Source: Spirochaetaceae bacterium (lineage in GTDB: Bacteria; Spirochaetota; Spirochaetia; Treponematales; Breznakiellaceae). From it: a DNA stretch of 7,690 nt. Positions 1-4,597 of the stretch are shown here, piece after piece. Below the pieces are notes generated by a model. The model was not told where the DNA came from. It saw only the letters and a list, made by a program, of their open reading frames with translations, and searched no databases. Location: assembly GCA_031267955.1 (NCBI GenBank), contig JAIRYB010000118.1, positions 1 to 7,690 on the forward strand, read 5' to 3'. The position numbers and the translations under genes are program-made. The stretch's first letter is position 1. Every line of letters starts with the position of its first letter.

Positions 1-335
1 TGGGCAAAAGCCAGGGTCTTCGGGCCGGTCTTGCCCGGCTTCAGGGCCGGCAGGATCGAATCCTGGTAGAGCTTCGCCTGCTTCTCGTCGTTCACCAGGA
101 TCATGATGAAATCCGCGGCCTCGGCCGCGCCGGCGGCGGTTTTAACCTCAAGCCCCGCCGCCTCCGCCTTCTTCCAGGACGCGGAACCCTCGTAAAGCCC
201 CACGATCACCCTTAAACCCGAGTCCCTGGCGTTAAGAGCGTGGGCGTGCCCCTGGGATCCGTAACCAATCACCCCGATGGTCTTGCCCTTCAGGGCGTCC
301 GGATCGCAATCTTTTTCGTAGTACATAACCGCCAT
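1..335 (-). CDS. ilvC: Ketol-acid reductoisomerase, N-terminal part (runs off the window)
   Basis: Catalyses the NAD(P)H-dependent isomeroreduction of acetolactate or acetohydroxybutyrate, the second common step of valine, leucine and isoleucine synthesis, in the cytoplasm. The window shows the first 111 residues of a family that is usually about 330-340 long. They begin MAVMYYEKDCD and contain the Rossmann dinucleotide motif GYGSQGHAHALNARDSG at residues 24-40. The strand and cofactor loop VIVGLYEGSASW follows at 43-54, and the visible part ends in TLAFA at the window edge. The loop serines S51 and S53 are typical of NADPH-binding members. Y48-E49 stand where many relatives have Arg plus an acidic residue, so cofactor preference is uncertain. 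The catalytic metal-binding acidic residues lie outside the window. The ATG at 335 is preceded by CAGGAG with a 6-nt gap. The gene is divergent from the gat operon, and a possible leader ORF lies upstream. Confidence 0.96.
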   Translation of the reverse strand, partial: MAVMYYEKDCDPDALKGKTIGVIGYGSQGHAHALNARDSGLRVIVGLYEGSASWKKAEAAGLEVKTAAGAAEAADFIMILVNDEKQAKLYQDSILPALKPGKTGPKTLAFA

Positions 336-341
336 AACAAA

Positions 342-347
342 CTCCTG
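342..347 (-). promoter_or_regulatory. ilvC ribosome-binding site, possibly sequestered
   Basis: Read on the minus strand this is CAGGAG, 6 nt before the ilvC ATG at 335. Minus-strand CCTGT (positions 370-366) can pair with ACAGG (348-344), which overlaps this site. A hairpin hiding the ribosome-binding site is therefore possible. The pairing is seen in the sequence; its use in regulation is inference. Confidence 0.6.
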
Positions 348-370
348 TATAAATCACCCCTCCAAACAGG

Positions 371-452
371 TTTACCCCGTTCAGGGTAAGGTGAGAAATC
401 CGGTAAAGTCTTACGGTTTCCCCTTCATTAAGGGTGAACCGCGCCTTACCGG
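371..452 (-). promoter_or_regulatory. Candidate attenuator-like leader RNA of ilvC with alternative pairings
   Basis: On the minus strand four segments carry GGTAA or TTACC cores, in this order: S1 (452-444, CCGGTAAGG), S2 (408-400, CTTTACCGG), S3 (391-384, CCTTACCC) and S4 (378-371, GGGGTAAA). S1:S2 forms 9 bp with one G-U pair and encloses a CCCTT/AAGGG hairpin at 421-434. S3:S4 forms a 6-bp hairpin. In the alternative, S1:S3 gives 7 perfect bp and S2:S4 gives 6 bp, so the pairings compete. S1 begins directly after the stop codon of the upstream ORF, where a ribosome stalled in the Leu/Val-rich tail would cover it. No U-tract follows S4, so if this is a switch it is more likely translational or Rho-linked than a classical intrinsic terminator. 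No known RNA family was recognised. Confidence 0.4.
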
Positions 453-596
453 CTAACTAATGCTTAGTACCAGGGATACGGAAAACAGCAGGACGGAAAG
501 GAAGGGAGAAACAGAAGCGCCGGCCGGGCGGCCATCGCTTATACCGGCCCCGCGGCCGGTAATCTTCAGGGGTATTCTCGTGAAGCCTGCAAACAC
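453..596 (-). CDS. Possible leader peptide ORF upstream of ilvC (47 codons)
   Basis: A GTG start at 596 is preceded by AAGGAG at 610-605 with an 8-nt gap, which is near-ideal spacing. The predicted 47-residue peptide starts MFAGFTRIPLKITG and ends in a tail VSPFLSVLLFSVSLVLSIS. Ten of those last 19 residues are Leu, Val or Ile (5 Leu, 4 Val, 1 Ile) and six are Ser. The stop codon at 455-453 lies 117 nt before the ilvC ATG and abuts the paired segments described for the leader RNA. Branched-chain operons in enteric bacteria are known to use short leader peptides with runs of these codons. That this ORF plays the same role is inference. Alternatives are a small membrane-anchored protein, since the tail could span a membrane, or a chance ORF. 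An in-frame ATG at 653 gives a 66-codon form but has no ribosome-binding site. Confidence 0.4.
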   Translation of the reverse strand: MFAGFTRIPLKITGRGAGISDGRPAGASVSPFLSVLLFSVSLVLSIS

Positions 597-604
597 CTTG
601 TCCT

Positions 605-610
605 CTCCTT
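605..610 (-). promoter_or_regulatory. Shine-Dalgarno site of the upstream ORF
   Basis: Minus-strand AAGGAG continues into AGGACAAG before GTG at 596. It is as strong as the ribosome-binding sites of the main genes here. It is the main reason for preferring the GTG start and for taking the upstream ORF seriously. Confidence 0.5.
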
Positions 611-691
611 GTTCCATCAAGACCGGTTTTACCGAAAATGTCAAGATCCGCATTCAGGGCGCCGATGCCCTAGTAGCCTGTCGCGCTTGTA

Positions 692-722
692 GGTTTTTGC
701 GGCACTTTGTGCTGCAAAAACC
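692..722. repeat. Strong 14-bp stem-loop inside the repeat element
   Basis: GGTTTTTGCGGCAC (692-705) pairs with GTGCTGCAAAAACC (709-722) across a 3-nt TTT loop, with a single G-U wobble. No T-tract follows on the + strand, so it does not look like a simple terminator. Nearly every base between the arms is used, which points to selection for the fold rather than chance. Confidence 0.75.
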
Positions 723-756
723 GCGATAAACGGGCTCCTTACGCAGTTTGCAGGGT

Positions 757-781
757 AAAAATCGCCTATTCGGCGATTTTT
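757..781. terminator. Bidirectional intrinsic-terminator-like hairpin
   Basis: AAAAATCGCC (757-766) and GGCGATTTTT (772-781) form a perfect 10-bp stem with a TATTC loop, and one further T follows at 782. The A-tract, short GC core and T-tract make it terminator-like in both directions. It lies inside the inverted-repeat element between two divergent genes. It may therefore insulate ilvC and gat transcription, or simply be part of the repeat. Confidence 0.55.
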
Positions 782-812
782 TGAGGATTTAAACGCGAAG
801 CGCGACAAACTG

Positions 813-865
813 CTAGCAGCCTGTTGCACTCGTGGATTTTTGCTTAACAAGCGACGCGAAAATCC
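813..865. repeat. Diverged partial second copy of the repeat element
   Basis: Positions 813-843 match the left end of the 147-bp element (670-700) at 25 of 31 positions, in the same orientation and 143 bp apart. The following sequence again folds: GGATTTTTGC (834-843) pairs with GCGAAAATCC (856-865) with one G-U pair. The two hairpins differ in sequence but keep pairing. CTAG at 813-816 serves both as the right end of the first copy and the left end of this one. No matching right end was found before gatC, so this copy looks truncated. Confidence 0.5.
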
Positions 866-982
866 CGATTATCCGGCGCGTGAACCTTATTCCTGCCGCC
901 TATATATATGGGTCGAACCCGGGGTTTTGCTTTATAGCCGGGGGAAAAACTTCAAATTTTGCGGCCAAGAGAAGGTCCCCCT

Positions 983-1039
983 ATGGCACGGTTTTACCTG
1001 GGGCAACGCGATACCTTGACATTTTCCGGTTTTTTTTGA
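983..1039 (+). CDS. Very short ORF just upstream of gatC (18 codons), doubtful
   Basis: An ATG at 983 preceded by GAGAAGG with a 7-nt gap encodes 18 residues (MARFYLGQRDTLTFSGFF) and stops at 1037-1039, 12 nt before the gatC ATG. Its start region (968-985) resembles the gatC start region (1039-1054): AGAGAA, then a run of C, then ATG. It overlaps the candidate gatC promoter and could not be translated from a transcript starting there. It could be a coupled leader of gatC if transcription begins further upstream. There is no homology evidence, so chance is likely. Confidence 0.15.
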   Translation: MARFYLGQRDTLTFSGFF

Positions 1040-1045
1040 GAGAAT
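1016..1045 (+). promoter_or_regulatory. Candidate promoter of the gatCAB-aspS operon
   Basis: A perfect -35 hexamer TTGACA lies at 1016-1021. An 18-bp T-rich spacer follows, and GAGAAT at 1040-1045 matches the -10 consensus at 4 of 6 positions. A start about 7 nt beyond the -10 would fall on the gatC ATG at 1052, which would make a leaderless transcript. gatC has only a weak purine stretch (GAGAGA) as an alternative ribosome-binding site. The -35 match is clear; the -10 and the leaderless reading are inference. Confidence 0.4.
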
Positions 1046-1051
1046 CCCCCC

Positions 1052-1357
1052 ATGAATATTGAGGATTTGAAGGAGACCGCCGCGCTTGCCCACCTCAATT
1101 TGGACGAGGCCGAGCTTGAAAGCGCTTTTCCCGCCTTTGAGCAGATGCTCGGGTTTTTCGCGGCCATGCAGGCGGCCGACAAGGACGAAGCGGCTTTCCC
1201 TGTCCCGATCGGCGGAAACGCGGGCCAGTCCCGGCCTGCGGAATCCGGCTTTTTCCGGCCCGATGCCGGCAGCGCCGGTACGGGCCAGGTATCCGGCCTG
1301 CTGGACAATGCGGGCGAACGGGACGGCGGTTTCGTTGTGGTACCCAATGTACTGTAA
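1052..1357 (+). CDS. gatC: Aspartyl/glutamyl-tRNA amidotransferase subunit C
   Basis: The small subunit of the GatCAB amidotransferase. It wraps around GatA and GatB and stabilises the complex. The 101-residue length is near the family norm of about 95. The N-terminal helix IEDLKETAALAHLNLDEAEL matches the usual GatC pattern in which a helix ends in LA-x-L-x-L-x-x-x-E. The C-terminus DGGFVVVPNVL matches the conserved ending D-G-F-F-x-V-P-x-V-L. The central stretch, around residues 52-80, is Gly/Ala/Pro-rich and less conserved. The protein is the first of a four-gene run, in the canonical order C-A-B and on the same strand. The ATG at 1052 is the natural family start, although the ribosome-binding site is weak and a promoter-like sequence lies directly before it. 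Confidence 0.93.
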   Translation: MNIEDLKETAALAHLNLDEAELESAFPAFEQMLGFFAAMQAADKDEAAFPVPIGGNAGQSRPAESGFFRPDAGSAGTGQVSGLLDNAGERDGGFVVVPNVL

Positions 1358-1361
1358 ATGC

Positions 1362-1377
1362 CCGCGAGCACACGCGG
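1362..1377 (+). repeat. Small hairpin in the gatC-gatA gap
   Basis: CCGCG (1362-1366) pairs with CGCGG (1373-1377) around AGCACA, a few bases after the gatC stop. The stop is followed directly by ATG (TAAATG), which opens an 8-codon reading frame. If gatA begins at 1510 the gap is 152 nt, long for this operon, and this is the only structure I see in it. No T-tract follows, so it is not a terminator. Confidence 0.35.
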
Positions 1378-1499
1378 ACCGTAAGGCGCGTCCCTGACGG
1401 CTTTGCAATATCCTGTCCATTATTGACTGTCCTGTTCTCTAAGGACCCGCAGGGTCTTAAGGCGTTTTCCCGGGACGATCCGGCAGGCGCCGGTAAAAC

Positions 1500-1504
1500 G
1501 GAGG
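1500..1504 (+). promoter_or_regulatory. Shine-Dalgarno site favouring the gatA start at 1510
   Basis: GGAGG lies 5 nt before ATG at 1510. The longer reading frame starts with TTG at 1423 and has no purine-rich sequence in front of it. This decides the start used here, although the 29 extra codons are also open and have plausible codon use. Confidence 0.65.
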
Positions 1505-1509
1505 CTTAT

Positions 1510-3084
1510 ATGGCTTTATCACTGCCCGAGGGTTTTCTCCCCTATGCGGACGAATGGGAGAAAAAGATCGGCGCGTTTATTGAATACCGGCCGCGGGGGC
1601 TGCCCCCGGATTCGGGGGCTGTTTCCGGTAACGGGGCGGGCGGCCCGGCGGATGAATGCCCGGCAGCCGAACTGCCCCCCGGAGCCGCTTTGCTCGTCAG
1701 GGATCTGCCTTTCGCGGTTAAGGACAATATCGCGGTTAAGGGGTTTTCCCTGAGCTGCGGCTCCAAACTGCTTGAAAAATTCATTTCCCCCTACACCGCA
1801 ACCGCGGTACGGAAACTTGAGGCCGCGGGGGGGGCGGTGGCGGGCAAGACCAATCTTGACGAATTCGGCATGGGGTCTTCCACCGACTCTTCGGCCCTGA
1901 AACAGACCAACAACCCCTGGGATCAGAGCCGGGTGGCCGGCGGCTCCTCGGGAGGGTCCGCCGCCGCAGTGGCGGCGGGGATCGTCCCCTACGCGCTGGG
2001 TTCGGATACGGGCGGCTCCGTGCGCTGCCCCGCCTCCTTCTGCGGCGTGGTCGGGCTCAAGCCCGGCTACGGCGCGGTTTCCCGCTACGGCCTCGTGGCT
2101 TACGCGTCAAGCCTTGAGGGGATAGGCATACTGGCGGATACTGCCGCCCGCTGCCGGGCCGTGTTCTCCGTTATCAGGGGGAAAGACCCCATGGATCAGA
2201 CAAGCCGGGACGCGCCGCCCTTGTCCCCGCGGCTTTACGGCGGCGGAAACGCCGGGAAAAAAGTGATAGGGATCCTGTCGGCGGAAACAATAGCGAAGGC
2301 TATCGCCGCCGCCGCGGCCCAGGAAGCCGGCGGCGCCGGGGGCAAAGCCCTGGAAGCGGCGGCGCAGGCGGCGGAACTGGAGCCGGAGACTGCCGGGGCG
2401 TTCAGGGCCGCCAGGGAAAGGCTTGCCGGACTGGGGCATACCCTTGTCGATGTTGACATACCCAGCCTGAAATACGGGGTCCCGGCCTACTACACCATTG
2501 CCGCCGCCGAAGCCAGCGCGAATCTCGCCCGTTTTGACGGCATACGCTACGGCCGGCGGCCCGACTGGGCGGAAAATCCCGACGACCTTATCGACAAGGC
2601 CCGGGAGGCGGGTTTCGGCGCGGAAGTAAAACTGCGCATACTGCTGGGAACCTTTGTGCTGCGCTCCGGGTTCCAGGACCGCTACTACCTGCGGGCGCAG
2701 CGCATACGCGCGGGGATCAGGGCGAACTTCGAGCTTTACCTGGGAACCCCGGAAAACGCCGGAACCGGCGGCTCTTCCGCGCCCGGCGGCCGTTTTTGCG
2801 ACGCCATTCTCATGCCCGTATTCCCCACCCGCGCGTTCGGGCGCGGCGAAACAGGCCTGTCGCCTTTTGCCCAAAAAGCCGCCGACCTCTACACCTGCTG
2901 CGCGAATCTGGCGGGGCTTCCCGCGCTGGCCTTCCCCGTAGGCGTCGAAGGCGGCCTGCCGGTGGGCGCGCAGCTTCTGGGGCGGGCCTTTTCGGAGGGG
3001 ACCCTGCTGGACATCGTCGAGGAATACGAGGCCCGCTATCCCTTCCCCCGCCCGGCCGGGTACAAATCGTTTTGGGAGGGATAA
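1510..3084 (+). CDS. gatA: Aspartyl/glutamyl-tRNA amidotransferase subunit A (glutaminase)
   Basis: The amidase subunit that hydrolyses Gln or Asn and passes ammonia to GatB for amidation of Asp-tRNA(Asn) or Glu-tRNA(Gln). From this start it has 524 residues; the family usually has about 485. The amidase-signature catalytic triad is intact: K71 in VKDNI, cis-Ser S146 in GGSSGGSAAAV and nucleophile S170 in GSDTGGSVRCPA. Their spacing equals that of S. aureus GatA (K79, S154, S178). The GatA-specific stretch NLARFDGIRYG and the C-terminal LPVGAQLLG motif are present. The extra length sits in Gly/Ala/Pro-rich insertions, near residues 30-60, in an Ala-rich stretch near 265-295, and in one shortly before DAILMPVFPT. 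The start at 1510 has GGAGG 5 nt upstream. A TTG at 1423 would add 29 residues. Either form has an atypical N-terminus, without the usual first helix that I could recognise. Confidence 0.95.
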   Translation: MALSLPEGFLPYADEWEKKIGAFIEYRPRGLPPDSGAVSGNGAGGPADECPAAELPPGAALLVRDLPFAVKDNIAVKGFSLSCGSKLLEKFISPYTATAVRKLEAAGGAVAGKTNLDEFGMGSSTDSSALKQTNNPWDQSRVAGGSSGGSAAAVAAGIVPYALGSDTGGSVRCPASFCGVVGLKPGYGAVSRYGLVAYASSLEGIGILADTAARCRAVFSVIRGKDPMDQTSRDAPPLSPRLYGGGNAGKKVIGILSAETIAKAIAAAAAQEAGGAGGKALEAAAQAAELEPETAGAFRAARERLAGLGHTLVDVDIPSLKYGVPAYYTIAAAEASANLARFDGIRYGRRPDWAENPDDLIDKAREAGFGAEVKLRILLGTFVLRSGFQDRYYLRAQRIRAGIRANFELYLGTPENAGTGGSSAPGGRFCDAILMPVFPTRAFGRGETGLSPFAQKAADLYTCCANLAGLPALAFPVGVEGGLPVGAQLLGRAFSEGTLLDIVEEYEARYPFPRPAGYKSFWEG

Positions 3085-3087
3085 GCT

Positions 3088-4584
3088 ATGACGGAGAAAA
3101 AATACCAATCGTTCATCGGGCTGGAAGTACATATCCATCTTCTGACAAAGACAAAGGTTTTCTGCAAATGCGCTTCCTCTTTCGGGGACGAGCCGAACAC
3201 CCGCGTCTGCCCGGTATGCATGGGCTATCCCGGCGTGCTCCCGTCCCTCAACATCGAGGCGCTGCGCATGAGCTGCACTGTTGCCCGCGCCCTGAACTGC
3301 CGTATCCCCGAACGCACATGGTTCGAACGGAAACAGTACTTCTACCCGGATATGCCGAAGAATTACCAGATATCGCAGTTCGCCTCGCCCTTGGGGCAGC
3401 AGGGCAGCCTTGAACTTGAGGGAAAAAACGGGAACCAGGTTATCAAAAAACAGGTACGCATCAAAGAGTGCCATCTTGAGGAAGACGCGGGCAAGATGAT
3501 CCACACCGGGACAGTATCCCTGCTCGACTATAACCGGGCGGGCGTGTCGCTTCTGGAAATTGTTACCGAGCCTGATATGGAAACCGGCGAGGAGGCCGAG
3601 CTTTTTATCCGGCAGCTCAGGCGCATGGTGCGCTACCTGGGTGTCTGCGACGGCAACATGGAAGAAGGCTCCCTGCGCGCCGACGCGAATGTTTCGATCA
3701 ACCTTCCGGGCATGGGCCTGGGGAAAAAGGTAGAGATCAAAAACCTCAACTCATCGCGTTTTGTAAAACTGAGCCTTAACCATGAAATTGAACGGCAGGG
3801 GCGCGTCCTCGATTCCGGGGGCCAGGTTGTGCAGGAAACCCGCCTGTGGAACGAGAACCGCGACCAGACCGAGGCCATGCGGCAAAAAGAAAACGCCCAG
3901 GACTACCGCTACTTTCCCGAGCCTGACCTCCCGGTCTTCGCCCCGGACGCGGCCTTCCTCGAACGCGTCGAGCAGTCGCTTGTGGAACTGCCCCAAAAAC
4001 GGATAAGCCGCGTCAGGGAAGAATACGGCCTGAACGAAGATCACGCGGAGCTTATCTGCGACGAAAAGGCGCCTGCCGATTATTTTGAAGAGGCGGTCGC
4101 GGCCGCGGCCGCCTTGGGGGCGGACAAAAAAGAAGCGGCGAACAGAGTCGCCAACTGGCTCCTCTCGGACATCAGGCATATCCTGGCAAAACAGGGGACC
4201 GCGATGTCGTCCATCAACACGCTAAAACTGCCGCCAAAACAGCTTGCCGTGATCGCGGCCTTTGCCGTCCGGGGAAAACTCAGCGGGAAAAACGCCCGGC
4301 AGGCCCTGGAACTGTCCATAGAAAGCGGCAGGGATCCGGAACTTGTCATAGAGGAGAACGGCTGGGAACAGCTTACCGATCCGGCAAAAATTGCCGAGGC
4401 GGTAAATTCGGTTTACGGCGAGGAAAGCGCGGTATTCGCGGAAGCCAGGGCCGCCGCGTCGAATCCGAAACGCAAACGCACGCTTACCGCGTTCCTGGTA
4501 GGAAAAGTGCTTGCCGTTACCGGCGGCCGCGCCGACCCGAAAATAGCGGGGGAACAGGTAGAAAAACTGATAACGGAAGGGTAA
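3088..4584 (+). CDS. gatB: Aspartyl/glutamyl-tRNA amidotransferase subunit B
   Basis: The subunit that uses ATP to phosphorylate the side chain of mischarged Asp-tRNA(Asn) or Glu-tRNA(Gln) and then amidates it with ammonia from GatA. Its 498 residues include the catalytic-core start IGLEVHIHL (10-18), with E13 and H15. A complete zinc-type cysteine set follows: C26, C28, C41 and C44 (C-x-C and CPVC). The family signature FYPDMPKNYQISQ is at 85-97, HLEEDAGK at 129-136 and DYNRAGVSLLEIVTEPD at 147-163. The C-terminal helical and YqeY-like tail ends with FLVGKVLAVTGGRADPK, close to the family ending. H17 stands where most relatives have Gln. The ATG is 3 nt after the gatA stop, with GGGAGGG overlapping the end of gatA, so the two are probably translationally coupled. 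Confidence 0.97.
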   Translation: MTEKKYQSFIGLEVHIHLLTKTKVFCKCASSFGDEPNTRVCPVCMGYPGVLPSLNIEALRMSCTVARALNCRIPERTWFERKQYFYPDMPKNYQISQFASPLGQQGSLELEGKNGNQVIKKQVRIKECHLEEDAGKMIHTGTVSLLDYNRAGVSLLEIVTEPDMETGEEAELFIRQLRRMVRYLGVCDGNMEEGSLRADANVSINLPGMGLGKKVEIKNLNSSRFVKLSLNHEIERQGRVLDSGGQVVQETRLWNENRDQTEAMRQKENAQDYRYFPEPDLPVFAPDAAFLERVEQSLVELPQKRISRVREEYGLNEDHAELICDEKAPADYFEEAVAAAAALGADKKEAANRVANWLLSDIRHILAKQGTAMSSINTLKLPPKQLAVIAAFAVRGKLSGKNARQALELSIESGRDPELVIEENGWEQLTDPAKIAEAVNSVYGEESAVFAEARAAASNPKRKRTLTAFLVGKVLAVTGGRADPKIAGEQVEKLITEG

Positions 4585-4597
4585 AACAGGAGAAACT

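Larger units (their letters stand above)
670..816. repeat. 147-bp MITE-like element with terminal inverted repeats
   Basis: The left end (670-688, CTAGTAGCCTGTCGCGCTT) and the reverse complement of the right end (798-816, CTAGCAGTTTGTCGCGCTT) agree at 16 of 19 positions. The inner ten bases, TGTCGCGCTT, match perfectly. Inside lie a 14-bp hairpin (692-722), a terminator-like hairpin (757-781) and a nested pair GCAGTTTG (743-750) / CAAACTGC (806-813). There is no ORF of convincing quality inside. The size, inverted ends and lack of coding capacity fit a miniature inverted-repeat or repetitive extragenic element that could be mobilised in trans. No flanking target duplication can be demonstrated, because the right CTAG is shared with the next copy. 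Whether it is repeated elsewhere in the genome cannot be seen here. Confidence 0.55.

Noticed and set aside
431..443. AGGGTGAACCGCG on the + strand, resembling the T-box motif AGGGTGGNACCGCG
   Set aside because: It lacks one base of the motif. It is on the strand opposite to ilvC. The upstream part of a + strand T-box would have to lie inside the ilvC coding region, and no + strand gene follows for about 600 bp. Most likely chance, although the minus-strand complement is part of the candidate leader fold.
616..644. Perfect TTGACA on the minus strand (644-639) as a promoter for ilvC
   Set aside because: The best -10 at normal spacing (CTTGAT) matches only 3 of 6, and the resulting start would fall inside the ribosome-binding site of the upstream ORF. 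It is not supported enough to list as a promoter.
460..729. 89-codon + strand ORF in the intergenic region
   Set aside because: It has no ribosome-binding site, reads antisense to the upstream ORF and runs into the repeat element. Its composition is not protein-like and it matches no recognisable family.
901..909. TATATATAT run as a -10 promoter element
   Set aside because: No acceptable -35 hexamer lies 16-18 bp upstream on either strand. It is notable only as an AT island in GC-rich DNA.
910..920. GGGTCGAACCC, resembling a tRNA T-arm
   Set aside because: The sequence is not the usual GGTTCGAATCC type, and no acceptor, D-arm or anticodon arm can be built around it. It is only a short 4-bp inverted repeat.
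2107..3504. Long 465-codon minus-strand ORF across gatA and gatB
   Set aside because: It is a shadow of high-GC coding sequence. It spans the junction of two certain genes, its translation is rich in Arg and Gly with no recognisable motif, and it has no operon context.
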